DNA from: Phycisphaeraceae bacterium
Lineage (GTDB): Bacteria > Planctomycetota > Phycisphaerae > Phycisphaerales > Zrk34
Assembly: GCA_028282685.1 (NCBI GenBank)
Contig: JANQHK010000127.1
Location: forward strand, 1 to 64,000
Length of the DNA: 64,000 bases
Direction: 5' to 3'
Shown here: positions 16,828-25,145 of the stretch, one piece after another
Layout: every line of letters starts with the position of its first letter
How positions within the stretch are numbered: position 1 is the stretch's first letter
Program-made: the position numbers and the translations under genes
Notes under the pieces: generated by a model
Told to the model about the DNA's origin: nothing
What the model saw: only the letters and a program-made list of their open reading frames with translations
Database searches by the model: none

Positions 16828-18759
16828 CTAATCCGATGTGTCGGACAGGATCGGCGGGACGGGCACGCCCATCGCGTCGGCCACGGCGCGGAATAACTCC
16901 GCTTCCAGAGGGGTGATGTGCCGATCGGCGCCGATTGTCGCGGCGGCGGCACGCAGGATTGTCTGCTTGAGCCGGGCCGGTGCGGCGCCCAGCGTGTCCA
17001 AGGCCCGATCCAGGTTGTCCAGTGAACAGGCCGAGGCCTTGGTCGGTTTCAGGTCCGCCAGGCCCAGCACGTTTCCACCCTGCTCGAACGCTTGCTGATT
17101 TTCCTGCGCATCGCGGGAACCGACCCGCGCCAGCAAGGTCAACAGCAAGGCCGATTCCTCCCGCACATCGGACAAGCCGGCGCTGCGCGCCGCGGCTCGC
17201 TTCTTCGGTTTGTGCCGCGCGCCCAGATGGTGCAGCAGGATTTTCTGCAGAACCCATTCGAACAGTTCGATTTTGGAGTCGGCCTGAACCAGATGATGCA
17301 CGTTGGCCTGGAAGGCCGCGGACTGATCGGCGGTCATGGATCGCAGCGCCGGCAGCGCCAGGTCGATCAGGGGCAGTCGCGCCGAACGTTCCACTCGTTG
17401 CATGTGCGGCGCCAGTTGCATCGTCTCGTTGACCACATCCGGCTCGGCGTGGGCGCGCAAGCGAGTGTATTGTTCCTGCCGAATGTTGTTGTCGTCATCG
17501 AGCAGCAGGGAGTAAATCACCGCGCGGGCGCCGTAGGGCTCGCGGGCGGCGTCACGCACGGGGGTGGGCAGGGCATCGATCAATTGCCGCGCCCGGTCGA
17601 CGTGTCGCTGTGAGGGCTGGCCGATCGCATCAAACACCGAGGCGGTGATGATCAACTCGGTCATCTGCCGCGCCCGATCCTGCGGCGTGGCGGGCGGTGC
17701 GGTGGGTTTGGGTTCAATCCGCCGGGCTTTCTCCGACACGTCGGTCAGGTCGCCGTCCCAGTCGGGCAGGATGCGCTGGATGCGCTGCGGCAGGGGGGGG
17801 TGCGTGGCGAAGAGCTGGCTGAATCCGGACACCGCCTGTCCGAAGAACATGTGGCTGGCTTCCGCGGCGTTCGGATTGCGCATGCTTGAACCGTGCATCC
17901 GTGCGGCGATGGCCTTCAGCGCGCCGCCGATGCCGTTCGGATTACGCGTGAACTGCACGGCCGAGGCGTCGGCGAGAAACTCGCGCTGCCGGCTCACCGC
18001 GGCCTTGATCAGCGATCCGAAAAACTGCCCGACGAACCCGATGGCGATCAGGGCCACGGCAATGGCGATGATGGCGAGAATCGCTCCACCGCCCTCGCGA
18101 TTGCGCGATCGTCCCATTGCCGAATATCGCAGCGAGTAGAGAATGTACGTGCCGATGATGGCGATGATGAGGATGCCGTGGATGGTGCCCATCAAGCGGA
18201 TGTTCAGTCGCATGTCGCCGTTGAGGATGTGGCTGAACTCGTGCGCGATCACGCCCTGCAACTGCTCGCGCGTCAGTTGCTCTGCCGCGCCGCGCGTCAC
18301 GCCGATCACCGCGTCGGAAGGCGAAAAGCCCGCGGCGAAGGCGTTGATGCCTTTTTCCTGGTCCATCATGAAGACCGGCGGCACGGGCGTGCCCGAGGCG
18401 ATGGCCATCTCTTCCACGACGTTGAGCACCTTGCGCTCGAGCGGATCGCTGCTGCCGGGGATGAGTTGGCGTCCGCCGAGCGATTCGGCCACACCTTGTC
18501 CTCCGCCGGATGACAACTGCGAGACCTTGTACATCGATCCGCCGCCGACCACGAGCACCACGAACGCCGCCACCACCGCGCCGATCTTGAGGTGCATATC
18601 GATCGGCAATTCGGTGATGGGCTGTTTCAGGGCGAACTCGGCAACCAACAGCGCCGCGCCGTACAGCGCCGCGATGATCATGGCCACCGCCGCGATGAAC
18701 AACACCACCAGGCGACCGGTCTGCTTGCGTGCAACGTCCTGACGTTCAAAAAAATTCAT
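16828..18759 (-). CDS. Membrane M48 (HtpX-like) zinc metallopeptidase with C-terminal TerB-like domain
   Basis: A 643-residue inner-membrane protease. Two transmembrane helices lie at residues 17-42 and 58-75. The zinc motif is H173-EFSH-177, and the third ligand is likely the Glu in QREFLADASAVQF, both typical of M48B/HtpX enzymes acting in membrane protein quality control. Two more hydrophobic helices (LMGTIHGILIIAIIGTYIL and AILAIIAIAVALIAIGF) sit between them. The C-terminal half, about 290 residues, has two segments that resemble TerB-type helical modules (LKQTILRAAAATIGADRHIT, PLEAELFRAVADAMGVPVPP). HtpX itself is about 290 residues, so this is a fused form. It is downstream of lemA, the usual partner. 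Confidence 0.88.
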   Translation of the reverse strand: MNFFERQDVARKQTGRLVVLFIAAVAMIIAALYGAALLVAEFALKQPITELPIDMHLKIGAVVAAFVVLVVGGGSMYKVSQLSSGGGQGVAESLGGRQLIPGSSDPLERKVLNVVEEMAIASGTPVPPVFMMDQEKGINAFAAGFSPSDAVIGVTRGAAEQLTREQLQGVIAHEFSHILNGDMRLNIRLMGTIHGILIIAIIGTYILYSLRYSAMGRSRNREGGGAILAIIAIAVALIAIGFVGQFFGSLIKAAVSRQREFLADASAVQFTRNPNGIGGALKAIAARMHGSSMRNPNAAEASHMFFGQAVSGFSQLFATHPPLPQRIQRILPDWDGDLTDVSEKARRIEPKPTAPPATPQDRARQMTELIITASVFDAIGQPSQRHVDRARQLIDALPTPVRDAAREPYGARAVIYSLLLDDDNNIRQEQYTRLRAHAEPDVVNETMQLAPHMQRVERSARLPLIDLALPALRSMTADQSAAFQANVHHLVQADSKIELFEWVLQKILLHHLGARHKPKKRAAARSAGLSDVREESALLLTLLARVGSRDAQENQQAFEQGGNVLGLADLKPTKASACSLDNLDRALDTLGAAPARLKQTILRAAAATIGADRHITPLEAELFRAVADAMGVPVPPILSDTSD

Positions 18760-18778
18760 CGGGTCACAAAATCAGAAT

Positions 18779-18921
18779 GAACCACACAGACACAACAGAC
18801 GCAGAGAAAACCGGGCCGGATCACTGAAGATGCAATGGATCGTTTCTTGTTGTTCCGCCCATCCGGTTCATCCTGTTTTTTAGTTCATTTTCTGTGTCGC
18901 TGCGCCTCTGCGGTAATGGTT
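18779..18921. repeat. Dispersed repeat pair: ACAGACACA..GACGCAGAG and its inverted copy
   Basis: The gap between lemA and the peptidase gene holds GAACCACACAGACACAACAG near 18779 and, about 100 bases on, the inverted relative TTTCTGTGTCGCTGCGCCTC followed by TGCGG. This matches the common bacterial intergenic word family (CTCTGTGTCTCTGCGCCTCTGCGG). Confidence 0.6.
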
Positions 18922-18939
18922 CAAAAAGCGTTCTCGCCA

Positions 18940-19536
18940 TCAGAACGACACTTTCGGTGCTTCCTGGATTTCCTTGTGGTCTTCAAATTCGAGCGGGGCG
19001 GCGTCGGTGGCGTGGCCGAACATGCCCGCGAAGATCACCGCCGGGAAGCTCTGGCGGTAGGTGTTGTACTGCATGACGGTGTCGTTGTAGGCCTGGCGCG
19101 AGAAGGCGACGCGGTTTTCCGTGCTCGTCAACTCCTCGGACAGTTGCATCATGTTCTGGTTGGCCTTGAGATCGGGGTAGGCCTCCATGACCGCGAAGAG
19201 TCGGCCCAGCGCTCCGCCGAGCGCCCCTTCGGCGCCGCTGAACTGCTTGACGATCTCGGCGTTGGCCGGGTCGGCCGCGGCCTTGGCCAGCAGGTCCTGG
19301 GCTTGGTTGCGTGCGGAGATGACGGCCTCAAGCGTCTCGCGCTCGTGGCTGAGGTAGCCCTTGGCGGTCTCGACGAGATTGGGGATCAGGTCGTGCCGCC
19401 GCTTGAGCTGAACCTGGATTTGGGCGAAGGCGTTCTTGAACCGCTGGCGCAGGGCGACCAGCTTGTTGTAAATGCCCACGACAACCACGATCAGAATCAG
19501 CAGGATCACGCCCATGACGATCAAAGCAATCAACAT
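18940..19536 (-). CDS. lemA: LemA family protein
   Basis: The 198-residue product has one N-terminal transmembrane helix (LIALIVMGVILLILIVVVVG) followed directly by the LemA signature YNKLVALRQRFKNAFAQIQVQLKRRHDLIPNLVE, then long helices and a SFPAVIFAGMFGH segment. LemA proteins are membrane-anchored, mostly helical, and often adjacent to M48 peptidases or TPM proteins, as here. The ATG at 19536 is preceded by AAGGGAA; upstream in-frame extension lacks similarity to the family. Precise role unknown. Confidence 0.92.
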   Translation of the reverse strand: MLIALIVMGVILLILIVVVVGIYNKLVALRQRFKNAFAQIQVQLKRRHDLIPNLVETAKGYLSHERETLEAVISARNQAQDLLAKAAADPANAEIVKQFSGAEGALGGALGRLFAVMEAYPDLKANQNMMQLSEELTSTENRVAFSRQAYNDTVMQYNTYRQSFPAVIFAGMFGHATDAAPLEFEDHKEIQEAPKVSF

Positions 19537-19794
19537 GGCAATTCCCTTCGGGACGGAGTGAATCGATCCGGTGCGCACGGGTCGCACCGCCTGCTTTATA
19601 CCTGAAATTCGGGAACATCGAAATGGAATGGGCCGGGCTCCGTTCCACGGCTGTGGAGGGGTTACCGCAGCGTTTCGATCGGCCGATGGCGATTCCAAGG
19701 GCCGGAAAGAACGTGCTTTATGAGTTTTTTGTTAATGGGTTGCGGCTTTCGCAAACAACAAGGACACTATGGGTTAACACAGGAGAAACCAGCC

Positions 19795-20553
19795 ATGGCA
19801 GCGACTCGAAAAACCGCCAAGGCGCGCCGCAGTACGCGCGCCGCCGACCTGGCCGAGCCGGCGTCTCGTGGGCATGTGTTGGTCGTTGAAGATGAGCACG
19901 ATCTTCAGGACCTGCTCCGCTACAACCTGGAGCGTGAGGGATTTCGCGTGACCGTGGCCGGGCGGGGTGAAGAAGCGCTGCAACTGGCCGCCACCGAAGC
20001 GCCGGACCTGGTGTTGCTCGATCTGATGCTGCCGGGCATCGACGGACTGGAGGTCTGCCGGACGTTGCGCAACGACGGTTCGACCTCCACCATGCCGATC
20101 GTGATGCTCACGGCCAAGGGGGAGGAGGCGGACATCGTGACGGGCTTGGAACTGGGCGCCGACGATTACATCACCAAGCCGTTCAGCCCGCGGGTGCTGG
20201 TGGCGCGGTTGAAAGCGGTGATGCGGCGTCGCGGCGAAACGCCGTCGCGCTCGGAAGATGCGTCGATTCGTGTGGGCGAGTTGGTGGTCGATCCGCAACG
20301 GCACGAAGTCCGCGTTTCGGGCGAACCGATTTCCCTGACGCTGACCGAATTCCGCATCGTACAGACGTTGGCGCGGCGGCGGGGCCGGGTTTTCACACGC
20401 AACCAGATCGTTGAGGCCGTCCAAGGCGACCGCGTCGCGGTCACCGATCGCTCGGTCGATGTGCATGTGGTCTCCTTACGCCGTAAACTGGGCAGCGCCG
20501 GCCGCTATATCCAGACGGTGCGCGGTGTCGGCTATCGCCTGGAAGAAACGTGA
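19795..20553 (+). CDS. phoB: PhoB/OmpR-family phosphate response regulator
   Basis: The 252-residue protein has a receiver domain (acidic pocket E32-D33, phosphoacceptor D76 in LVLLDLMLPG, and ITKPFSP with the conserved Lys) and a C-terminal winged helix (SLTLTEFRIVQTLARRRGRVFTRNQI...VRGVGYRLEE). When phosphorylated it should activate phosphate-starvation genes. A basic 20-residue N-terminal extension (ATRKTAKARRSTR) precedes the receiver; the ATG at 19795 has AGGAG upstream. The next two genes are a PhoR-like kinase and PhoU, which supports the phosphate assignment. No pst transporter genes are in the window. Confidence 0.88.
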   Translation: MAATRKTAKARRSTRAADLAEPASRGHVLVVEDEHDLQDLLRYNLEREGFRVTVAGRGEEALQLAATEAPDLVLLDLMLPGIDGLEVCRTLRNDGSTSTMPIVMLTAKGEEADIVTGLELGADDYITKPFSPRVLVARLKAVMRRRGETPSRSEDASIRVGELVVDPQRHEVRVSGEPISLTLTEFRIVQTLARRRGRVFTRNQIVEAVQGDRVAVTDRSVDVHVVSLRRKLGSAGRYIQTVRGVGYRLEET

Positions 20554-20564
20554 GCTGACACAAC

Positions 20565-22388
20565 ATGCTCGGTCGTCGTCTGACCTGGAAGGTTGCCCCG
20601 CTCTACCTGTTGGTGATCGGGCTGTGCACGGTGGCCATCGCCTGGTTCGCCGGGGACGCCCTGCGCGATTACGACCAGCGACTCAACCAAACGACATTGA
20701 CGCGTCACGCCCAAGTCATCGCGCCGCGGATCGCACAGCTGCTGGCGGAGGATCGCGCTGCGGAGATACCGGAATGGTGTCGCCAGTTCACCGCCGACAA
20801 CGGCACGTACTGCACCGTGCTGGATACCGACGGCCGACTGCTCGGCAACACCTCGCACGAAACCGAACAAGCCCTGCTTTTCGCCGAGCGGCCGGAGTTC
20901 GAGCAAGCCCTGCAGGGGCAAACCGGTACGGATATTCGCGCCGACGCCGTGGATGACCAATCCATGATGTACGTGGCCCTGCCGGTGAAGCGGGCCGGCA
21001 AACTCGTGGCCGCGGTGCGCATTGGCGCTGTGTCCAACCTCTCCGGCGCGATCGTCGGACGTTTCTACGGAAGGGTCGCGCTGATCGGAGTGGTGACGGC
21101 GCTGGTGGCCCTGGCGTTGACGGTCTGGGTGTTTTCCCGGCGGGTGATCCGTCCGTTGCGCCGTTTGCAGATCGGCGCGCAGCGCTTCGCCGCCGGCGAT
21201 CTCGGCCATACGCTGGAAGCCCCGGCCTCCGAGGAGTTTGTCGAGCTGACCGAGGTGCTCAACACCATGGCCCATCAGCTCGATGACAAAATCCGCACCA
21301 TCACCAGCCAGTCCAAGGAGCGCCAGGCGATTCTGGCCTCGATGATCGAAGGCGTGTTCGCCGTCGACCAGGAACAGCGCGTGATCTCGCTGAACGCCGC
21401 CGCCGCCCAATTGCTCGGCGTGGATATCGATACGGCGCGCGGACGCGACATCATGGAAGTCGTGCGGAACCTGGAGTTGCAGAAGTTCGTCGCCCGCACC
21501 CTGGAATCCGATAAACCGCTGGAACAGACGATCACGCTGCGGGTCGATAACGCCGAGCGCATCTGCCAGGTGTACGGCTCGCAGTTGCGCGATGTGCAGC
21601 AGCGCGGCGAGGGTGCGGTGATCGTGCTGCACGACCAGACGCGCATCCGCCAGCTCGAGCAGGTGCGCCAGGAGTTTGTCGCCAACGTTTCGCACGAACT
21701 GAAGACGCCCATCACCGCGATCAAGGTGTCCGTGGAGACGCTTCTGGCCGAGCGCGATCCCGAGGACGATTGGCCGGCCTGGCGCTTCATCCACACCATC
21801 GAGCGCCAGGCCGATCGTCTGGGCGCGATCATCGAGGACCTGTTGACGCTGGCGCGCCTCGAACAGGAAGACCGCGAAGGCGAGATCGCGTTGAAGCCCG
21901 GCTCGATCCAGATGGTGGTCCGCGCCGCCTGCGAGACCTGCCAGGCCGACGCCGCCGCCAAGCAGATCGACATTATCTACGAGGTGGATTCGGAATTGCG
22001 CACGCGCATCAACGCCACGCTGGTCGAGCAGGCCGTGGTGAACCTGCTCAACAATTCGATCAAGTATTCGGCGCCGCAAACGTCGGTCAACGTGACGGCG
22101 GAGCGGCGCGGCAACGAGGTGGTGATCGAAGTGACCGATCAGGGGCCGGGTATCGAGCCGGAATACCTGCCGCGATTGTTCGAGCGTTTTTACCGCACCG
22201 ACAAGGCGCGCAGCCGGGCGATGGGCGGCACGGGTCTGGGGCTGTCGATCGTCAAACACGTGGCCAATGCGCACGGCGGGCGCGTCAGCGTCGTCTCCGT
22301 CGCCGCGCCCGATCCGAATCACGGCTCGACGTTCGGCATCCACCTGCCCGGCATGTTCTCGGATGAGGCGATCGAATCGAAAGCGTAA
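20565..22388 (+). CDS. phoR: PhoR-like sensor histidine kinase
   Basis: A 607-residue membrane kinase. Transmembrane helices flank an extracytoplasmic sensor domain of about 130 residues (helix 1 near 11-30, helix 2 near 172-190). HAMP, then a PAS domain (about 250-360), then HisKA with H377 (FVANVSHELKTP) and a HATPase domain (NLLNNSIKYS, DQGPGIEPEYLPRLFERFYR, GGTGLGLSIVK). It begins 12 bases after phoB, so the pair is one transcript. The PAS and the sensor domain make it longer than E. coli PhoR (431 residues) and closer to the Gram-positive PhoR/WalK type. Confidence 0.88.
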   Translation: MLGRRLTWKVAPLYLLVIGLCTVAIAWFAGDALRDYDQRLNQTTLTRHAQVIAPRIAQLLAEDRAAEIPEWCRQFTADNGTYCTVLDTDGRLLGNTSHETEQALLFAERPEFEQALQGQTGTDIRADAVDDQSMMYVALPVKRAGKLVAAVRIGAVSNLSGAIVGRFYGRVALIGVVTALVALALTVWVFSRRVIRPLRRLQIGAQRFAAGDLGHTLEAPASEEFVELTEVLNTMAHQLDDKIRTITSQSKERQAILASMIEGVFAVDQEQRVISLNAAAAQLLGVDIDTARGRDIMEVVRNLELQKFVARTLESDKPLEQTITLRVDNAERICQVYGSQLRDVQQRGEGAVIVLHDQTRIRQLEQVRQEFVANVSHELKTPITAIKVSVETLLAERDPEDDWPAWRFIHTIERQADRLGAIIEDLLTLARLEQEDREGEIALKPGSIQMVVRAACETCQADAAAKQIDIIYEVDSELRTRINATLVEQAVVNLLNNSIKYSAPQTSVNVTAERRGNEVVIEVTDQGPGIEPEYLPRLFERFYRTDKARSRAMGGTGLGLSIVKHVANAHGGRVSVVSVAAPDPNHGSTFGIHLPGMFSDEAIESKA

Positions 22389-22553
22389 TCGCGTCTGTTT
22401 GCAACGATCGACGTCGTGGTGGATAATCCAATTTGACATTGACCGAGCATGCCGCGACGATTCGAGCGGGGTTGCCGATCCGACGGTCGGCCGTCAATCC
22501 GCATTTTCGGTTATCGCCAACCCTGCGTTTTTACCGCTGCGGAGTATTCATTC

Positions 22554-23219
22554 ATGCCCCTGCACCTGACGCGACAAATCGACAAACTGAAAAAAATGAT
22601 TCTCCAGCTCGGCGCCATGGTGGAGGAATCCTTTCAGAATTCGGTGGCCGCCGTGCGCAATGCCGATGAAAATCTGGCTGAAAAGGTGATCGCCGGGGAC
22701 GACCAGATCGACGAGATGGAAATCGAGATCGAGGAAGAATGCCTGCACACGTTGGCGTTGCACCAGCCGGTGGCCTACGACTTGCGCTTTGTCATCGCCG
22801 TGCTGAAAATCAATTCCGATCTGGAGCGCATTGCCGACCTGGCGGTGAACGTGGCGGAGATGGCGATCCTGCTCGGAGGCAAGCAGAAGAATATCGAGTG
22901 GGCTATCGATATCGACACCATGACCGAAAAGGTGCAATCGATGGTCAAGCGTGCGCTGGACGCGCTGGTGAATCTCGATGCGGACCTGGCCGAAACGGTC
23001 CGAAAGACCGATGACGAAGTGGACGAACTGCATCGCGCCACCTACGGCGAGGTCGAGCGGCGCATGAAAGCCGACCCGACCCACGTGTATGAACTGGTCA
23101 ACTGCCTGACGATCAGCCGTCACCTGGAGCGCATCGCCGATCACGCGACGAACATTGCCGAGGACGTCCTGTACATGGTGTGCGGCGAAATCCAGCGCCA
23201 CCGCACCGCGCAGGAATGA
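22554..23219 (+). CDS. phoU: Phosphate signalling and transport regulator PhoU
   Basis: The 221-residue product contains two PhoU repeats, with the metal-binding E/D motifs RIADLAVNVAE and RIADHATNIAED at equivalent positions. PhoU dampens the Pho signal by linking the transporter with PhoR. The ATG at 22554 follows GGAG and matches the usual N-terminus (LTRQIDKLKKMIL). The 165-base gap after phoR may hold its own promoter (a TTGACA is visible at 22433), but no good -10 follows. Confidence 0.92.
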   Translation: MPLHLTRQIDKLKKMILQLGAMVEESFQNSVAAVRNADENLAEKVIAGDDQIDEMEIEIEEECLHTLALHQPVAYDLRFVIAVLKINSDLERIADLAVNVAEMAILLGGKQKNIEWAIDIDTMTEKVQSMVKRALDALVNLDADLAETVRKTDDEVDELHRATYGEVERRMKADPTHVYELVNCLTISRHLERIADHATNIAEDVLYMVCGEIQRHRTAQE

Positions 23220-23312
23220 TCGCCCAGGATTCCTGCTGGCGGGCTGCGGGAGGCCGGAAAATTTCAGTTGCTTTGTCGGTGCTTCCGAAATACTATTAAG
23301 CTGTATTTTGTA

Positions 23313-23341
23313 TTGATAAGAGTAATACACTAGTGTATTAC
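23313..23341 (+). promoter_or_regulatory. Promoter of the MerR-HicB/HicA operon overlapped by a 20-bp palindrome
   Basis: TTGATA (23313-23318) and TATTAC (23336-23341) are 17 bases apart. A perfect palindrome, GTAATACAC-TA-GTGTATTAC, occupies 23322-23341, covering the spacer and the -10. MerR-family regulators bind palindromes in this position, so autoregulation by the fused antitoxin is likely. The antitoxin starts 25 bases downstream. Confidence 0.7.
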
Positions 23342-23365
23342 AGGGGCCATTGCCTGGAGGCATTC

Positions 23366-24019
23366 ATGGAAATCCTGCTTTCGACCAAACAGGTGGCTGC
23401 GTTAGCCGGGGCCAGCGTTCGGCAGGTTGGCTATTGGGCGGATACGGGATTGGTCCGTCCAAGCGGCAAATCCGCTTCGGGCAAGGGCACCCGGCGACTT
23501 TTTACTTTTATCGACCTCGTAGCGATAAAAACCATTGCAGGTTTGCGCGAGCGACGATGTCCACTCCAGAAAGTGCGCAAGGCGATTCGATACTTGAAGG
23601 CCCACTATTCCGATGTGCAGGATCAACGATGGCTGTCCCGTCTGACGCTATTGACCGATGGGCAGCAGGTTTACATGCTTACCGATGCCAAGCAGGTTAT
23701 GGAGGTACTTTCACGACAAACGGTCTGGTCGGTTCCATTGGGGATGTTCATCCGACAATCGCAAGAGCAGGTTGAAAAACTGCCCTTGGAGTGGACTAAA
23801 AGCGTTCGGGTGACTGGCCGTACATTTAGTCTGAGGATTACGCGCGATATTGAGAATGGAGGTTACGTCGTACAGTGCCGGCAGTTGCCGGGGGCACTGG
23901 AACAAGGCGATACCATTGAGGAGGCGGTCAACAACGGCAAACAGGCCATTCGGTCGGTTTTGTCATTCCGCAACAAGCAGCGACTCGGGGGGGCGACTGG
24001 GCATGTCAGGACTGGCTAA
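23366..24019 (+). CDS. Fused MerR-type HTH / HicB-like antitoxin
   Basis: A 217-residue two-part protein. Residues 4-78 are a MerR-type winged helix (STKQVAALAGASVRQVGYWADTGLV...GKGTRRLFTFIDLVAIKTI). Residues 150-200 are a HicB fold (FSLRITRDIENGGYVVQCRQ, LPGALEQGDTIEEAVNNGKQAI). A linker of about 70 residues joins them. Classical HicB antitoxins carry their DNA-binding region at the C-terminus as ribbon-helix-helix or HTH, so an N-terminal MerR domain is unusual. The toxin gene overlaps its 3' end by 17 bases. GTG/ATG alternatives upstream add residues without similarity; the ATG at 23366 follows GGAGG. Confidence 0.85.
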   Translation: MEILLSTKQVAALAGASVRQVGYWADTGLVRPSGKSASGKGTRRLFTFIDLVAIKTIAGLRERRCPLQKVRKAIRYLKAHYSDVQDQRWLSRLTLLTDGQQVYMLTDAKQVMEVLSRQTVWSVPLGMFIRQSQEQVEKLPLEWTKSVRVTGRTFSLRITRDIENGGYVVQCRQLPGALEQGDTIEEAVNNGKQAIRSVLSFRNKQRLGGATGHVRTG

Positions 24020-24224
24020 CGCCAATGTTCGCACCAAGGTTGTCCGAGCGCTGCGACGGGCGGGCTTTGAAGACCATGAAGGCGCCCATCACACAATCAT
24101 GGCGCATCCCGACGGTCGTTATACGACTCTTCCCCGTCATCGACGTATCAAGCCATTGTTGCTGAGAAAAATTATCAAGCAATGCGAATTGCGCGAAGAA
24201 GAATTCTTGAAGCTTGACAAGTAG
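24003..24224 (+). CDS. hicA: HicA-type mRNA interferase toxin
   Basis: The 73-residue product has the HicA double-stranded-RNA-binding-like fold: VRALRRAGFEDHEGAHHTIMAHPDGRYTTLPRH then LLLRKIIKQCELREEEFLKL. H29/H30 in GAHH hold the catalytic histidine position of this family. Expected to cleave mRNA when freed from the antitoxin. Overlap with the antitoxin gene (17 bases) and toxin-second order imply translational coupling. The length is that of typical HicA proteins. Confidence 0.88.
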   Translation: MSGLANANVRTKVVRALRRAGFEDHEGAHHTIMAHPDGRYTTLPRHRRIKPLLLRKIIKQCELREEEFLKLDK

Positions 24225-24250
24225 ATCAGGTCTTTTCTGATTGGTTCCCC

Positions 24251-25000
24251 ATGCTCTTTGGATTTCTTACCCGCCGTCGTCGCCGAAAAATCCGGGAGCA
24301 ACCGTTTCCCGCTGCGTGGGAGGAAATTCTCGAGCGCAACATCACCCTGTATGGTCAACTGGATCGCTGGCAGCGCCGGGAATTGTGTTCCTGCGTGATG
24401 GTGTTTCTCGCTGAGAAGCGCTTCTACAGCACCGACGGTCTGGAACTCACCGATGAAATCCGCGTCACCATCGCCGGCGGGGCCTGCCTGCTGCTGCTGG
24501 AAATCGAGCACGATTACTACCGCAACGTCCGGGAAATCATCGTCTGGCCGACGGTCCGCCGGGTCGAACACGGTCAAGGATACGTCCACAGATCTCTGGC
24601 CGTGCTGGGACAGGCGCACGATGGCGGGCCCGTCCAGTTGGCGTGGGATGCGGCGAAGCACGGTCTGTACGATCCCAAAGACGGGCGCAACCTGATTTAC
24701 CACGAGTTCGCGCACAAGCTGGACATGCTGGACGGCATCGTCGACGGCACGCCGCCGATTCGCTGCCCGGTGCTGTTCGCGGATTGGGTAAAAGTGATGA
24801 CGAATGAGTACGAGAAATTGTGCCGGTCATCCGGTCGCAAGACGTTACTGGATCCTTACGGCGCAACGAATTCGGCGGAGTTCTTCGCCGTGGCCACGGA
24901 GTGCTTTTTCGAAAAAGCACAGGCCATGCTGTCGCAACACCCCGCACTTTATGATCTGATGAAACGGTTCTACCGACAAGACCCGGCCTTGCGCAGATGA
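24251..25000 (+). CDS. MtfA-like zinc-dependent peptidase (M90)
   Basis: The 249-residue protein carries H151-EFAH-155 and a downstream SAEFFAVATECFFE with the third ligand glutamate, as in MtfA, the E. coli aminopeptidase linked to Mlc and glucose uptake. The N-terminal RWQRRELCSCVMVFLAEKRF and TIAGGACLLLL segments also fit the family. It starts 26 bases after hicA and may be read through from the same promoter. The physiological partner here is unknown. Confidence 0.88.
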   Translation: MLFGFLTRRRRRKIREQPFPAAWEEILERNITLYGQLDRWQRRELCSCVMVFLAEKRFYSTDGLELTDEIRVTIAGGACLLLLEIEHDYYRNVREIIVWPTVRRVEHGQGYVHRSLAVLGQAHDGGPVQLAWDAAKHGLYDPKDGRNLIYHEFAHKLDMLDGIVDGTPPIRCPVLFADWVKVMTNEYEKLCRSSGRKTLLDPYGATNSAEFFAVATECFFEKAQAMLSQHPALYDLMKRFYRQDPALRR

Positions 25001-25145
25001 ATGCAGAAAGGCGCGGTCGGCTCGCCGAAAATTTATTGATCGGAAAGCCCCCTTTTTGTTTCCTCCGGGGTGGGATCGGGAATATACTTTATGCAGCGTG
25101 GGTGATGTCTTCGAACCGTTCTCATGATCAGCCGGGGACCATCCC

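Noticed and set aside
20532-22439. 635-codon minus-strand frame over phoR
   Set aside because: Antisense to a kinase with all conserved boxes; no own ribosome-binding site or family match.
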